Part shown: piece after piece, positions 15,952-26,166 of the stretch | How positions within the stretch are numbered: the first letter of the stretch is position 1 | Layout of the letters: each line of letters opens with the position of its first letter | Origin: Parasedimentitalea maritima | Lineage (GTDB): Bacteria; Pseudomonadota; Alphaproteobacteria; Rhodobacterales; Rhodobacteraceae | Assembly (NCBI RefSeq): GCF_005771405.1 | Contig: NZ_VAUA01000001.1 | Location: forward strand, 558,001-622,000 | Direction of reading: 5' to 3' | DNA: 64,000 nt | Translations under genes and position numbers: made by a program | The notes under the pieces: generated by a model | The model's input: only the letters and a program-made list of their open reading frames with translations | The model's database searches: none | What the model was told of the DNA's origin: nothing

Positions 15952-17570
15952 TGGACCTTATTCTTTCCGCTTTCGAAATTCTCATGCGTTGGGACGTGGC
16001 GTTGGCGCTCCTGGCCGGCTCAGTCGGAGGGGTGCTGATTGGCGCCATACCCGGCGTTGGACCGGCGGTGGCCATCGCCATCCTGTTGCCCGCTACGTTT
16101 TCGATGGACCCGATTGTTGGTCTGACCGTGCTGCTGGGGATTTATGGATCTTCGATGTATGGCGGAGCGATACCGGCGATCCTGATTAATACGCCCGGTA
16201 CCGCAGTGAACGCGCTGACCACCTATGATGGCTACCCGATGACCGCACGGGGTGAACCGCGGCGCGCGTTGTCGCTGGCTTACTCGGCCAGCTTCTATGG
16301 CGGCGTGTTCTCCGTGGTCTGCCTGATCCTGTTTGCCCCCTTGCTGGCCAAGGTGGCCCCGCTGTTTGGCTCGCGTGAAATCTTCCTCGCGGCCTTGTTG
16401 GGTATCATTCTGGTGGTTGTCGCCCACCGTGGCCAGGCATTGATTGCCGGCGCATTGGCGGCCTTTGGTATCTTTATCCAGACCATCGGGCTGGAACCGG
16501 TGAAATACTCGCAGCGCTATACCTTTGATCAGGATTTCCTGGGTAGTGGTATTAACCTGATTGTGGTGGTGCTGGGCCTGTTTGCTCTGTCCCAAGCCTT
16601 TGTCCTGCTGATGGATGAAGACGAAAAGGTGCACATTACCAAACTGCGTGGCGGCATGTTCCAGGGCATGCGCGAACTGTCTCGTCACCCGCGCATTGCT
16701 ACTGTGTCGGCCAGTTTTGGTGTGCTGATGGGGATGATCCCGGGCGTGGGAGAATTCACCGCTCAGTTCATGTCCTATACTTACGCTCAAAAAACCTCCA
16801 AACGGCCGCAGGATTTTGGCAATGGCTCCTCCGAGGGTCTGATCGCGGCTGAGACGGCCAACAACGCAGTGCCCGCGGCTGCCATGGTACCACTGCTCGC
16901 GTTGGGCATTCCGGGCGAGGCGCTGACTGCAATGATGCTGTCGGTGTTCTACGTGCACAACGTGGTGCCGGGTCCGGCCTTGTTCCAGAACCGCATGGAT
17001 TTTGTGGTGGCGCTGTATCTGGCCCTGCTGATCCTGAATGTGTTGGTGCTGATATTCCTGCTGATGGCGACTAAATCACTGATCAAAGTGGTGAAGATCC
17101 CCAACCGTTTCCTTGGCGTCTGTATCCTGACCCTCAGTTTTGTCGGGGTCTATAGCCTGCGTAATTCGGCCACCGACTGCGTTATGGCCGCTGCCTTTGG
17201 CATGATTGGCTATATCCTGAAACGGCTGTCCTTGCCTGCGGTGCCGATCATTCTGGGCGTGGTTTTGGGCGGAATCATGGAAGTCAAATTACGGGCTGGC
17301 ATGGCCCGCGTGAAAGAACCGCTGGACTTCATCGATCGCCCAGTTTCGTTCATCCTGTTTCTCATCATCGTTATCGTTCTGGTGGCCCATACCATCCGCG
17401 TGTTGAAGGACCGCAAAGAACGCAAGGAGGCCGAATGGCAGACCAAAACCTCATCAACAAACTTCGGCGGGCTGATGTTGCGCCGCAAAAGCTCTTTCTT
17501 GAAGGGAAGGGGCAAGCAGGTTCGGGCGCGCCACTCCAAGTTACTTCGCCGATTGACGGATCTGTTCTAA
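15951..17570 (+). CDS. tripartite tricarboxylate transporter large membrane subunit (TctA)
   Basis: 539-residue polytopic membrane protein. The family signatures are clear: GVLIGAIPGVGPAVAIAILL near the N-terminus and a second repeat LMGMIPGVGEFTAQFMSY, plus YGGAIPAILINTPGTA. It is the ion-coupled translocation channel of the TctABC system. TctA proteins usually end near residue 500; here residues 495-539, rich in Arg and Lys, overlap the first 136 bp of the aldehyde dehydrogenase gene in another frame. A lost stop codon or a frameshift near the end is possible; the transmembrane core is intact. Confidence 0.92.
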   Translation: MDLILSAFEILMRWDVALALLAGSVGGVLIGAIPGVGPAVAIAILLPATFSMDPIVGLTVLLGIYGSSMYGGAIPAILINTPGTAVNALTTYDGYPMTARGEPRRALSLAYSASFYGGVFSVVCLILFAPLLAKVAPLFGSREIFLAALLGIILVVVAHRGQALIAGALAAFGIFIQTIGLEPVKYSQRYTFDQDFLGSGINLIVVVLGLFALSQAFVLLMDEDEKVHITKLRGGMFQGMRELSRHPRIATVSASFGVLMGMIPGVGEFTAQFMSYTYAQKTSKRPQDFGNGSSEGLIAAETANNAVPAAAMVPLLALGIPGEALTAMMLSVFYVHNVVPGPALFQNRMDFVVALYLALLILNVLVLIFLLMATKSLIKVVKIPNRFLGVCILTLSFVGVYSLRNSATDCVMAAAFGMIGYILKRLSLPAVPIILGVVLGGIMEVKLRAGMARVKEPLDFIDRPVSFILFLIIVIVLVAHTIRVLKDRKERKEAEWQTKTSSTNFGGLMLRRKSSFLKGRGKQVRARHSKLLRRLTDLF

Positions 17571-18919
17571 CCACGCTGCAGGGCGCGTCTGCAACAGATG
17601 TGGAAAACGCCGTCGCTTCGGCGCGGCGGGCATTCCACGATGGTCGCTGGTCCAAACAGTCCCCCGCCGCACGGAAAAAAGTGCTGCACGCCATCGCCAA
17701 CCGGATCGAGGGTGAGGCCATCGAGCTGGCGGTCTTGGGCGTACTCGACAACGGCACCGAATTCAACATGGCCCTCAAGGCGGAACCGGGATCGGCAGCT
17801 GGCACCTTCCGCTACTATGCCGAGGCACTGGATAAAGTGGGCGGCGAGATCGCCCCGACCGGGCCAGATGTGCTGGGCCTTGTGCACCGCGCACCCGTCG
17901 GGGTGGTGGGGGCAATTGTCCCGTGGAATTTCCCCTTGATGATTGGTGCCTGGAAACTCGCCCCGGCGTTGGCAATGGGTAATTCGGTGGTGTTGAAACC
18001 GGCCGAAACCGCCTCGTTATCTTTGTTACGGCTGGCTGAGATCTGCTCTGACTGCGGCCTGCCTGACGGGGTTCTGAACGTCGTTACCGGATCAGGTGTG
18101 GAAACCGGCGCGGCCCTGTCCAAATCCATGGGCGTTGATGTGCTGACCTTCACCGGGTCAGGCACAACCGGGCGTCGCTTGCTCGAGGCATCGGCCGCCT
18201 CAAACCTGAAACGCTGCTATTTGGAGTTGGGCGGCAAATCCCCCAATATCGTCTTTGCAGATGCCCCGGATCTGGCCAAGGCCGCCAAGGTCTCGGCAGC
18301 GGGCATATTCCGCAATTCAGGGCAGGTTTGCGTTGCTGGATCGCGCCTGTTGGTCGAGGCCTCCATCCACGACGAATTTGTCGAAATGCTCAAGGCTGAG
18401 GCTGAGGCGCTGCGGGTAGGCGATCCGCTGGACCTGAATACCCAAATTGGCGCTGTGAACTCAGAGGACCAGCTGCACCGCAATCTGTCCTTTATGGATA
18501 TGGCCCGCGCCGAGGGCGGGCAGGTGATCACCGGGGGCACCCGCATCCTGCAAGACACCGGAGGCACCTATATGGCGCCAACCATTGTGACCCATGTGGC
18601 GCCAGAACATGCTCTGTTCCAGCGCGAGGTCTTTGGACCGGTGCTCTCTGTGACAAAGTTCGAGAGCGAAGAACAGGCCCTAACATTGGCCAATGCCACT
18701 GATTTTGGACTGGCCTCAGGGGTCTGGACCTCGAACCTTAGCCGCGCCCACCGTTTGGTGGCTGGCATTCGCGCAGGGGTGGTACATGTGAACACCTATG
18801 GCGGCGCAGATAATACCGTGCCGCTGGGCGGCGTGGGCCAGTCGGGCAACGGCCATGACAAATCGCTGCATGCCCTCGACAAATACGTAGATCTGAAAAC
18901 CGCGTGGATACAGTTATGA
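17435..18919 (+). CDS. NAD(P)-dependent aldehyde dehydrogenase
   Basis: 494-residue ALDH superfamily enzyme. Catalytic residues: C299 in FRNSGQVCVAG, general base E264 in LELGGKSPNIV, K188 in VLKPAETAS, N165 in PWNFPL. The start at 17435 is secured by AAGGAGG a few bases upstream, even though it lies 136 bp inside the 3' end of the TctA frame. Its stop overlaps the next gene (ATGA). It resembles betaine/aminobutyraldehyde-type ALDHs in general layout, but the substrate is not predictable. It oxidises an aldehyde derived from the transported compound or from the neighbouring aminotransferase or oxidoreductase. Confidence 0.93.
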   Translation: MADQNLINKLRRADVAPQKLFLEGKGQAGSGAPLQVTSPIDGSVLTTLQGASATDVENAVASARRAFHDGRWSKQSPAARKKVLHAIANRIEGEAIELAVLGVLDNGTEFNMALKAEPGSAAGTFRYYAEALDKVGGEIAPTGPDVLGLVHRAPVGVVGAIVPWNFPLMIGAWKLAPALAMGNSVVLKPAETASLSLLRLAEICSDCGLPDGVLNVVTGSGVETGAALSKSMGVDVLTFTGSGTTGRRLLEASAASNLKRCYLELGGKSPNIVFADAPDLAKAAKVSAAGIFRNSGQVCVAGSRLLVEASIHDEFVEMLKAEAEALRVGDPLDLNTQIGAVNSEDQLHRNLSFMDMARAEGGQVITGGTRILQDTGGTYMAPTIVTHVAPEHALFQREVFGPVLSVTKFESEEQALTLANATDFGLASGVWTSNLSRAHRLVAGIRAGVVHVNTYGGADNTVPLGGVGQSGNGHDKSLHALDKYVDLKTAWIQL

Positions 18920-20145
18920 GCAAGACAATTCTGGTTGCCGGAACCTATGACACCAAGGATGAAGAGCTGGGCTATCTGGCGGATGTGATCCGCGGGCAGG
19001 GGGGCAAGGTGCTGACCATGGATGTCAGCGTTTTGGGCGATCCAAGCCAGCCAACGGATGTCAGCAAACATCAGGTGGCTGAGGCGGGTGGCAGCTCCAT
19101 TCAAGAGGCCATCGACTCTGGTGATGAAAACACCGCGATGCAGATCATGGCGCGTGGCTCTGCTGCCAAGGCACTGGAGCTGTACCGCGATGGGCGCATA
19201 GATGGCGTGATCGTTCTGGGCGGCACTATGGGTACCGATCTTGCGCTGGATCTTTGCGCGGCGCTGCCGGTTGGGGTGCCAAAATACGTTGTCTCCACAG
19301 TATCCTTTTCCTCGCTGATCCCACCCGAACGCCTGCCCAGCGATGTGCAGATGATCCTTTGGGCTGGCGGGCTGTATGGGCTGAACTCCATCTGCAAAGC
19401 CTCGCTGTCGCAGGCCGCAGGCGCGGTTCTGGGTGCTGCCCGCGCGGTGGAGCCTCCGAAACGCGACCGCCCGCTGATCGGTATGACATCCTTTGGTAAA
19501 ACCGTTTTGCGCTACATGGTCGACCTGAAGCCGGCGCTCGAAGAACGCGGATTCGAGGTTGCAGTGTTTCACGCCACCGGCATGGGCGGTCGCGCGTTCG
19601 AAAGTCTCGCGGCGGAAGGCGCGTTTGCCGCTGTGTTCGACTTCGCACCTCAAGAAGTGTCAAACCACATGTTTGGTGGGTTGTCCGCCGGGGCTGATCG
19701 GATGACCAACGCGGGTAGATCAGGAACGCCACAACTGGTGGCTCCGGGTTGTTACGACCTCATCGACATTGTTGGCTGGCAGCCGACTCCACCGGCGCTC
19801 GCTGACCGTCCCACCCATGCCCACAACAGGTTGCTAACCTCGGCCGTGTTGGATGCAGACGAACGCCGACAGGTGGCGCGCACGATCTGTGACAAGCTGT
19901 CCAGCGCCACAGCGCCCGTTGCCTTGCTGTTGCCGCAACATGGCTGCAACGAGTGGGACCGCCCCGGTGGAGACCTGCATGACGCTGAAGGGCTGGCCGC
20001 TTTCTGTGATGAAATCACTGCGCGATGCCCGAAAAATGTGACTCTGACCAAGCTGGACTGCCACATCAATGATGCGGCTTTCACGGCCCAAGCACTGGAC
20101 GTTTTTGATGGCTGGCTGGCAGATGGAACGGTCAAATTGAAATAG
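18916..20145 (+). CDS. Tm-1-like ATP-binding (UPF0261) protein
   Basis: 409 residues. The N-terminus KTILVAGTYDTKDEELGYL and the middle motifs VIVLGGTMGTDLALDLCAALPVG, VSTVSF and GMTSFGKT are hallmarks of the UPF0261/Tm-1 family, named after the plant Tm-1 resistance protein whose N-terminal domain has this fold and binds ATP. The bacterial members have no settled function and often sit in catabolic operons. The ATG at 18916 overlaps the ALDH stop by 4 nt, so translation is coupled and a role in the same pathway is likely. An ATG four codons upstream is possible but unsupported. Confidence 0.88.
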   Translation: MSKTILVAGTYDTKDEELGYLADVIRGQGGKVLTMDVSVLGDPSQPTDVSKHQVAEAGGSSIQEAIDSGDENTAMQIMARGSAAKALELYRDGRIDGVIVLGGTMGTDLALDLCAALPVGVPKYVVSTVSFSSLIPPERLPSDVQMILWAGGLYGLNSICKASLSQAAGAVLGAARAVEPPKRDRPLIGMTSFGKTVLRYMVDLKPALEERGFEVAVFHATGMGGRAFESLAAEGAFAAVFDFAPQEVSNHMFGGLSAGADRMTNAGRSGTPQLVAPGCYDLIDIVGWQPTPPALADRPTHAHNRLLTSAVLDADERRQVARTICDKLSSATAPVALLLPQHGCNEWDRPGGDLHDAEGLAAFCDEITARCPKNVTLTKLDCHINDAAFTAQALDVFDGWLADGTVKLK

Positions 20146-20183
20146 GACGTCGGGTCGCGATGGGCCGCAGGGTGTTCACAGAG

Positions 20184-20222
20184 CTTGCCAAACAGCGCCG
20201 CATGGATACAGCTGTTGGCAAG
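20184..20222. other. stem-loop before the DAO oxidoreductase gene
   Basis: CTTGCCAAACAGC pairs with GCTGTTGGCAAG with a single bulged base and a 14-nt loop, in the 100-bp gap between the Tm-1-like gene and the oxidoreductase. It lies 24 bp before the start codon, so it may act as an attenuator or mark the end of the Tct operon. No T-run. Confidence 0.45.
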
Positions 20223-20245
20223 ACCTCTAACGCCGGATTTTTCCC

Positions 20246-21451
20246 ATGCAAATTGACACTACACCTAAACTGAAATCCTATGACGTTGTCATCATCGGTG
20301 GCGCCATGATGGGGGCCTCGGTGGCCTGGTTCCTGGCCAATCGCCCGGACTTTGATGGCACTGTTCTGGTTGTCGAACGCGCGCCCGCTTATGAATTCAG
20401 TTCAACAGCCCATAGCAACAGCTGCATCCGCCAGCAATTCACCCAGCCGATCAACGTTCAGGTCAGCCAGTTTGGTGCCGACTATGTGCACAATTTCCGT
20501 CAATACATGGGCGGTGACCCGGATGTCCCGGACATTCACATGCAGCCTTTTGGCTATATGTATCTGGCGGCCACCGCCGAGGGCGAGCAGGTGTTGCGGG
20601 CAGCGCAACAGATGCAGGCTGCAGAAGGGGCCGGAACCCAAATCCTGACCCGCGACATGCTGGCTGAACAGTTTCCGTTCTATAATCTCGATGGCATTCG
20701 GATCGGCAGTCACAACCCGGTAGACGAGGGCTACTTTGATGGCGGCTGCATGTTCGACTGGTGGCGTCGCAAAGCACGCGCTGGTGGTGTTGAATTTATC
20801 AACAACGAAGTGACGGGAATTTCACGCTCGGGCAATCAAGTGACGGGTGTTGTGCTGGCTGATGGCACCCAGATTGGGGCGGGTCACGTGGTCAATGCCG
20901 CGGGCCCCCGTGCCGGGCAAGTGGCACAGATGGCTGGGCTTGAACTGCCCGTGGAGCCGCGCAAACGCTATACATTTGTGTTCGAAGCGGCCCGACCGCT
21001 GGATGTTGATCTGCCACTGACGGTTGACCCATCGGGGGTCCATGTGCGCAGTGAAGGCAAGTATTACATGGCTGGCTGCCCGCCGTTTGAAGACCCGGCA
21101 GTCGCACCTGATGATTTCATCGAAGACCACTCTTTGTGGGAAGAGAAAGTCTGGCCCGCCATTGCCGAACGCATTCCGCAGTTTGAGGCGCTGAAACTGA
21201 TCCAAAGCTGGGTTGGCCACTATGCCTATAACACGCTGGATCAAAACGCGATCATCGGGGCCCATCCGGAGGTCTCGAATTTCATGATGATCAATGGCTT
21301 CTCTGGTCACGGCCTGCAGCAGGCTCCGGCGATGGGGCGCGGGCTGGCCGAATGGATCGCAACAGGGCGGTATGAAACGCTGGATCTGTCACCTTTTGCT
21401 TTCGATCGGATCCCAGCTGGTCAACCGTTGTTAGAGCAGGCCGTGATCTGA
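20246..21451 (+). CDS. FAD-dependent oxidoreductase, DAO family (sarcosine/glycine oxidase-like)
   Basis: 401 residues. The Rossmann motif VVIIGGAMMGASVAWFLA at about 14-31 and the acidic end of beta-2 (VVERAPAYEFSST) bind FAD; the C-terminal ATG-like block GHPEVSNFMMINGFSGHGLQ, reading AHPEVSNFMMINGFSGHG here, closes the flavin site. The overall layout fits DAO proteins that oxidise secondary or primary amines or N-methyl amino acids, near FOXRED1/sarcosine oxidase beta-like proteins. No covalent-flavin Cys was identified. It follows the Tct-ALDH-Tm-1 group on the same strand; the electron acceptor is unknown. Confidence 0.85.
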   Translation: MQIDTTPKLKSYDVVIIGGAMMGASVAWFLANRPDFDGTVLVVERAPAYEFSSTAHSNSCIRQQFTQPINVQVSQFGADYVHNFRQYMGGDPDVPDIHMQPFGYMYLAATAEGEQVLRAAQQMQAAEGAGTQILTRDMLAEQFPFYNLDGIRIGSHNPVDEGYFDGGCMFDWWRRKARAGGVEFINNEVTGISRSGNQVTGVVLADGTQIGAGHVVNAAGPRAGQVAQMAGLELPVEPRKRYTFVFEAARPLDVDLPLTVDPSGVHVRSEGKYYMAGCPPFEDPAVAPDDFIEDHSLWEEKVWPAIAERIPQFEALKLIQSWVGHYAYNTLDQNAIIGAHPEVSNFMMINGFSGHGLQQAPAMGRGLAEWIATGRYETLDLSPFAFDRIPAGQPLLEQAVI

Positions 21452-21502
21452 TCTGGCCCCGGCAATGAGAGATCGTTAACAAGTGACGTGAGGTATGGGT
21501 GC

Positions 21503-21529
21503 CCTCGCCGGGCTAGGGGCTTGGCGGGG
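21503..21529. terminator. possible terminator after the oxidoreductase gene
   Basis: CCTCGCC pairs with GGCGGGG (one G-T wobble) around a 13-nt loop in the 155-bp gap between the oxidoreductase and the FadJ-like gene. Weak; no T-run. Confidence 0.3.
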
Positions 21530-21606
21530 TGCGCTCATCTATGTCTAGATCGAATTAACATAAGGGTGCTGCACATTTGCCGCCCACACGGATAAAGGAA
21601 CAGCGG

Positions 21607-23700
21607 ATGAGCAACGCAATCAAATACGAAAAAATAGGCGATATTGCGGTGCTGACTGCGCAAAACCCTCCGGTGAATGCACTGGGGTTTGACGTGCGCA
21701 AGGGGTTGCTGGCCGGGATCCAACAGGCGGAAGATGACGGGGCCAAGGCGGTGCTGATCTACGGCGATGGGCGCACCTATTTTGCCGGTGCCGACATTCG
21801 CGAGTTTGGCAAGCCAATGCTGGATCCGGGTCTGCCGGATCTTTGCAACCGGATCGAAGCTTCACCTCTGATTGTGGTTTCCTCGATGCATGGTACTGCA
21901 CTGGGGGGCGGTCTAGAGGTCGCCCTCAGCTCACATTACCGCATCGCAGTGCCCAGTGCCAAAATGGGATTGCCCGAGGTGCATCTGGGTATCTTGCCCG
22001 GCGCAGGCGGCACGCAGCGTTTGCCCCGCGTCGCAGGCACCGAAGCTGCATTGGACATGATCACCTCTGGTCGTCCAATCAAGGCAGGTGAAGCACTGGA
22101 AAAAGGCATCATTGATCGTGTCACCGAAGGCGAGCCACGCGAAATCGGCCTGGCCTATGCGCAGGAGTTACTGGACGCTGGTGCAGCGCGCCGTGCAGTC
22201 GGTGATATGCCCGCGCCTGAAGCCATCGATTTTGACGCGCGATATGAGACGCTGCTGAAAAAGGGCCGGGGTCAACTGTCCCCGGCGACAGCCATGCGGG
22301 CGGTACAGGCTGCCTGCGAGGCTGATAGTTTTGAAGCAGGCATCAAGCGCGAGCGCGAATTGTTCATGGAGCTGATGAACTCGGATCAGCGGCAGGGCAT
22401 GGTCCATGCGTTTTTCTCCGAACGCGCGGTTTCCAAACTGCCCGAACTGAAAGGCGTCGCACCCCGGGCGTTGGCGGATATCGGCGTTATTGGTGGTGGC
22501 ACCATGGGCGCAGGTATCGCCACTGCGGCGCTGTTGTCTGGGCTGAGTGTAACCATGCTGGAAATGACCGACGAGGCTGCCGCAGCTGCCAAAGGCCGGA
22601 TTGCGGGTAACCTGCAAGGGGCCGTCAAGCGTGGCAAGATCAGCGCAGATCAGTTTGAAGCACTGACCAACCAATCCCTGACACTGGCCACCGACTACAC
22701 CTCTCTGGCCAATGCAGATCTGGTGATGGAGGCCGTGTTCGAAGAGATGTCGGTCAAGAAAATTGTGTTCACACAACTGGATGAGGTCTGCAAGCCTGGC
22801 GCTATTCTCGCCACCAACACTTCCTATCTGGACGTCAATGAGATCGCCGCCTGTACCAAACGACCCGAGGAAGTGATCGGCCTGCACTTCTTCTCACCCG
22901 CCCATGTGATGAAACTGCTTGAAGTGGTGGTGGCAGACAAAACATCCATTGATGTGGTCGCCACTGGTTTTGCCTTGGGTAAAATGCTGAACAAGATTTC
23001 GGTGCGTGCCGGTGTCTGTGATGGCTTTATCGGCAACCGTATCCTGTCCACCTATCGCGCCTGTGCTGATCATATGATCTTGGATGGCGCCAGCCCTTAT
23101 CAGATCGACAAGGCCCTGACAGGGTTTGGCTTTGCCATGGGGCCGTTTGCAGTTGCTGATCTGGCGGGTCTGGACATTGGCTGGGCCTCGCGCAAGCGAC
23201 TGTCACCAACGCGGGATGCTCGCGAACGGGTGCCCAGTTTCCCTGACAAATTGTGCGAAGATGGTCATTTTGGCCAAAAAACCGGCAAGGGCTATTACGT
23301 TTACGAGGCTGGCAAACGCGGCGGCACACCAAACCCGGATGTGCCAGCATTGATCGAAGCCAACCGGGCTGAATTGGAGATCGCCCCACGCGACTTTACG
23401 GATGAGGAAATCACCCGCCGTTACATGTGCGCCATGGTGAATGAGGCCGCCAAAGTGGTGGGCGAAGGCATCGCCCAGCGACCGCTGGATGTGGATATGA
23501 CGCTGCTGTTTGGCTACGGCTTCCCGCGCTATCGCGGTGGTCCGTTGAAATGGGCTGACATCGAAGGGCTGGATGGCATTCTGGCGGATATCATGGCCTA
23601 CGCCAAAGAGGACGACTATTTTTGGCAGCCCGCGCCGCTATTGCAGCAACTGGTGGCCGATGGCAGCACATTTGACGATCTGAATCGGGAGAACTCTTGA
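21607..23700 (+). CDS. bifunctional enoyl-CoA hydratase / 3-hydroxyacyl-CoA dehydrogenase (FadJ-like)
   Basis: 697-residue fusion enzyme of beta-oxidation. N-terminal crotonase domain (about 1-190) has the oxyanion loop [15 protein letters not shown] and the catalytic pair E104 and E124 (GLPEVHLG). The dehydrogenase half begins with the NAD-binding [14 protein letters not shown] (about 292-305) and contains the catalytic His in [17 protein letters not shown]; two C-terminal helical domains follow. Start at 21607 is preceded by AAAGGA. The thiolase gene starts 1 bp after the stop, so both form an operon that performs the last three steps of a beta-oxidation turn. Cytoplasmic. Confidence 0.94.
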   Translation: MSNAIKYEKIGDIAVLTAQNPPVNALGFDVRKGLLAGIQQAEDDGAKAVLIYGDGRTYFAGADIREFGKPMLDPGLPDLCNRIEASPLIVVSSMHGTALGGGLEVALSSHYRIAVPSAKMGLPEVHLGILPGAGGTQRLPRVAGTEAALDMITSGRPIKAGEALEKGIIDRVTEGEPREIGLAYAQELLDAGAARRAVGDMPAPEAIDFDARYETLLKKGRGQLSPATAMRAVQAACEADSFEAGIKRERELFMELMNSDQRQGMVHAFFSERAVSKLPELKGVAPRALADIGVIGGGTMGAGIATAALLSGLSVTMLEMTDEAAAAAKGRIAGNLQGAVKRGKISADQFEALTNQSLTLATDYTSLANADLVMEAVFEEMSVKKIVFTQLDEVCKPGAILATNTSYLDVNEIAACTKRPEEVIGLHFFSPAHVMKLLEVVVADKTSIDVVATGFALGKMLNKISVRAGVCDGFIGNRILSTYRACADHMILDGASPYQIDKALTGFGFAMGPFAVADLAGLDIGWASRKRLSPTRDARERVPSFPDKLCEDGHFGQKTGKGYYVYEAGKRGGTPNPDVPALIEANRAELEIAPRDFTDEEITRRYMCAMVNEAAKVVGEGIAQRPLDVDMTLLFGYGFPRYRGGPLKWADIEGLDGILADIMAYAKEDDYFWQPAPLLQQLVADGSTFDDLNRENS

Positions 23701-23701
23701 T

Positions 23702-24874
23702 ATGAAACAGGCAGTTATTGTCTCAACAGCCCGCACCGGTCTGGCCAAATCATTTCGCGGGTCATTCAACATGACCCATGGTGCCACCATGGGCGGTCAT
23801 GCGGTGCAGGCTGCGGTGGAACGGGCCGGGATCGACCCGGGCATGATCGAAGATTGCGCCATTGGCTGTGGTTTTCCAGAAGGCGAGACAGGTGGCAATA
23901 TCGCCCGCCAGATCGCGATGCGGGCAGGTCTTCCTATTTCAGCGGCAGGTATGACAGTGAACCGCTTCTGTTCATCCGGCCTGCAGACGGTTGCCCTTGC
24001 GGCCAATGCCATCACCGCAGAGGGCGCAGGCCCGATGGTTGCGGGCGGCGTTGAAAGCATTTCGATGGTGCAGCCTAAGTTGCGCCCCGCGAAGGAGGCC
24101 TGGATCGCTGAGCACAAGCCAGCAATCTACATGCAGATGATCGAAACTGCAGATGTGGTGGCCGAACGCTATGGCATCACCCGCGCAAAACAGGATGAAT
24201 ACGGGTTGCGCAGCCAACAGCGTATTGCCGCCGCACAAGCGGCTGGTCTGTTTGACGATGAAATTGTCCCAATGCAGACCACCATGGCGGTCAAGGACAA
24301 GGAAACCGGTGAAATCTCGATGCACGAGGCAACTGTAGCCCGTGACGACTGCAACCGCCCGAACACGGTGATCGAAGGTCTTCGCGGTTTGAACCCCGTG
24401 CGCGAGGGTGGATTTGTCACTGCCGGCAATGCCTCGCAATTGTCTGATGGGGCCGCTGCACTGGTGCTGATGGATAGCAAACAAGCCGAGCAGCAGGGCC
24501 TTGAAGCCATGGGGGCCTTCAAAGGCTTCTGTGTTGCGGGTTGTGAACCAGACGAGATGGGCATTGGTCCGGTCTTCGCCGTACCACGTTTATTGGAACG
24601 CCATGGGCTCAAGGTAGACGATATCGACATTTGGGAGCTGAACGAGGCCTTTGCCAGCCAGGCGATTTACTGTCGCGACAAGCTGGGCATCGACGATGAG
24701 AAATGCAACGTCAACGGTGGCTCAATTGCCATTGGCCACCCGTTTGGCATGACCGGCGCCCGCATGACCGGCCACATCCTGCGTGAAGGCAAGCGGCGTG
24801 GCGCCAAGCTGGGTGTTGTCACCATGTGCATCGGCGGCGGCATGGGCGCAGCTGGGTTGTTCGAGATCTACTAA
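23702..24874 (+). CDS. acetyl-CoA acyltransferase (FadA-like thiolase)
   Basis: 390 residues. Active-site C90 in [11 protein letters not shown], His in [10 protein letters not shown] and Cys in [13 protein letters not shown] define a degradative thiolase. It lies 1 bp after the FadJ-like gene and two acyl-CoA dehydrogenase genes follow after 92 bp, so it should release acetyl-CoA from the 3-ketoacyl-CoA made by FadJ. It is distinct from the PcaF-type thiolase at 2306-3508. Chain-length preference unknown. Confidence 0.94.
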   Translation: MKQAVIVSTARTGLAKSFRGSFNMTHGATMGGHAVQAAVERAGIDPGMIEDCAIGCGFPEGETGGNIARQIAMRAGLPISAAGMTVNRFCSSGLQTVALAANAITAEGAGPMVAGGVESISMVQPKLRPAKEAWIAEHKPAIYMQMIETADVVAERYGITRAKQDEYGLRSQQRIAAAQAAGLFDDEIVPMQTTMAVKDKETGEISMHEATVARDDCNRPNTVIEGLRGLNPVREGGFVTAGNASQLSDGAAALVLMDSKQAEQQGLEAMGAFKGFCVAGCEPDEMGIGPVFAVPRLLERHGLKVDDIDIWELNEAFASQAIYCRDKLGIDDEKCNVNGGSIAIGHPFGMTGARMTGHILREGKRRGAKLGVVTMCIGGGMGAAGLFEIY

Positions 24875-24966
24875 AGTCACGGCAATAAAATTAGGGCGGC
24901 GCTCGACCTTTTTTTGGGGGGCTGCCCGGCGTGCCGCCGAGCCAGACAGTGAGAAGAGGAGTATCA

Positions 24967-26166
24967 ATGGACTTGAGTTTCTCTGCCGAAGAGCAGGCCT
25001 TTCGCGCCGAGGTGTGCGGGTTTCTTGCTGACAAGCTGCCGCCCGAATTGGCGCAAACCGTTCGCGATGGGCGGGGCCTTAGCAAAGACAACTACGAGCG
25101 CTGGCACGCGTTGCTAAATGAACAGGGTTGGCTGGCCCCCAACTGGCCAAAAGAGTTTGGCGGCTGTGAATGGAACGCGGTGCAGAGGCACATATTCGAG
25201 GACGAGTGTTGCCGCGCCCATGCGCCGCGTATCGTGCCCTTTGGTCTGTCGATGCTGGCGCCGGTCTTGCAGAAATTCGGCTCTAAACAACAGCAAGATC
25301 ACTATCTACCCCGAATTCTGTCGAGCCAGGATTGGTGGTGTCAGGGGTATTCCGAACCCGGCGCTGGGTCTGATCTGGCCTCGCTGAAAACCAAGGCGGT
25401 GCGGGATGGTGACACCTACGTAGTCAACGGCCAGAAAACCTGGACCACGCTTGGGCAATACGCCAACTGGATATTCTGTCTGGTCCGCACCGACCCTACC
25501 GTCAAACAGCAGGCCGGGATTTCGTTCCTGTTGATCGACATGGATACTCCGGGCATCGAAGTCCGCCCGATCATCCTGCTGGATGGTACCCATGAAGTGA
25601 ACGAGGTCTGGTTCACCGACGTCCGCGTGCCGGTGGAAAATCTGGTTGGCGAGGAAAACATGGGCTGGACCTATGCCAAGTACCTACTGACCCACGAGCG
25701 CACCAATATCGCTGGGGTTGGGTTCAGTCAGGCCGGTCTGGCAGCGGTGAAACGGCTGGCCCGCAGCCAGATGCACCGGGGCCGCCCGCTGATTGAAAAC
25801 CCACATTTTGCCGCTCGCGTAGCGCGGGTCGAAATTGACCTGATGGCCATGTCCACCACCAACCTGCGGATCATTTCGGGGGCCGCCAAAGGTCAAGCGC
25901 CGGGGGTGGAAAGCTCCATGCTCAAGGTTAAAGGCACCCAAATCCGACAGGAAATCAACGATCTGGCCCGCCGCGCGGCGGGTGTCTACGCGATGCCCTT
26001 CGCCTCGGAAGGGGTCGAAGGCAGTAACGAAGCCCCGATTGGCCCCGAAGGCACAACCCATGTTGCGGCGCAGTACTTCAACAATCGCAAACTGTCGATC
26101 TTTGGCGGCAGCAACGAGATCCAGCGCAACATCATTGCCAAGGTTAAACTGGGAGGGGGCGCATGA
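24967..26166 (+). CDS. acyl-CoA dehydrogenase (subunit 1 of an adjacent pair)
   Basis: 399-residue flavoprotein of the ACAD family: MDLSFSAEEQAFRAEV at the N-terminus, WCQGYSEPGAGSDLA (FAD/substrate loop), TYVVNGQKTWTT, and GGSNEIQRNIIAK at the C-terminus. It catalyses alpha,beta-dehydrogenation of an acyl-CoA; electrons go to ETF. The usual catalytic Glu region is not obvious by eye. Start at 24967 follows GAGGAG. Its stop overlaps the ATG of the next ACAD gene (ATGA). Such tightly linked, unequal ACAD pairs are known to form alpha2beta2 enzymes acting on steroid or other bulky acyl-CoAs. Confidence 0.93.
   Translation: MDLSFSAEEQAFRAEVCGFLADKLPPELAQTVRDGRGLSKDNYERWHALLNEQGWLAPNWPKEFGGCEWNAVQRHIFEDECCRAHAPRIVPFGLSMLAPVLQKFGSKQQQDHYLPRILSSQDWWCQGYSEPGAGSDLASLKTKAVRDGDTYVVNGQKTWTTLGQYANWIFCLVRTDPTVKQQAGISFLLIDMDTPGIEVRPIILLDGTHEVNEVWFTDVRVPVENLVGEENMGWTYAKYLLTHERTNIAGVGFSQAGLAAVKRLARSQMHRGRPLIENPHFAARVARVEIDLMAMSTTNLRIISGAAKGQAPGVESSMLKVKGTQIRQEINDLARRAAGVYAMPFASEGVEGSNEAPIGPEGTTHVAAQYFNNRKLSIFGGSNEIQRNIIAKVKLGGGA

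Noticed and set aside
16020-16958. 312-codon open frame antisense to TctA
   Set aside because: His/Gln-rich translation typical of the complement of membrane-protein codons; no motifs.
22168-22887. 239-codon open frame antisense to the FadJ-like gene
   Set aside because: Lies wholly within conserved coding sequence of FadJ and shows no protein family.
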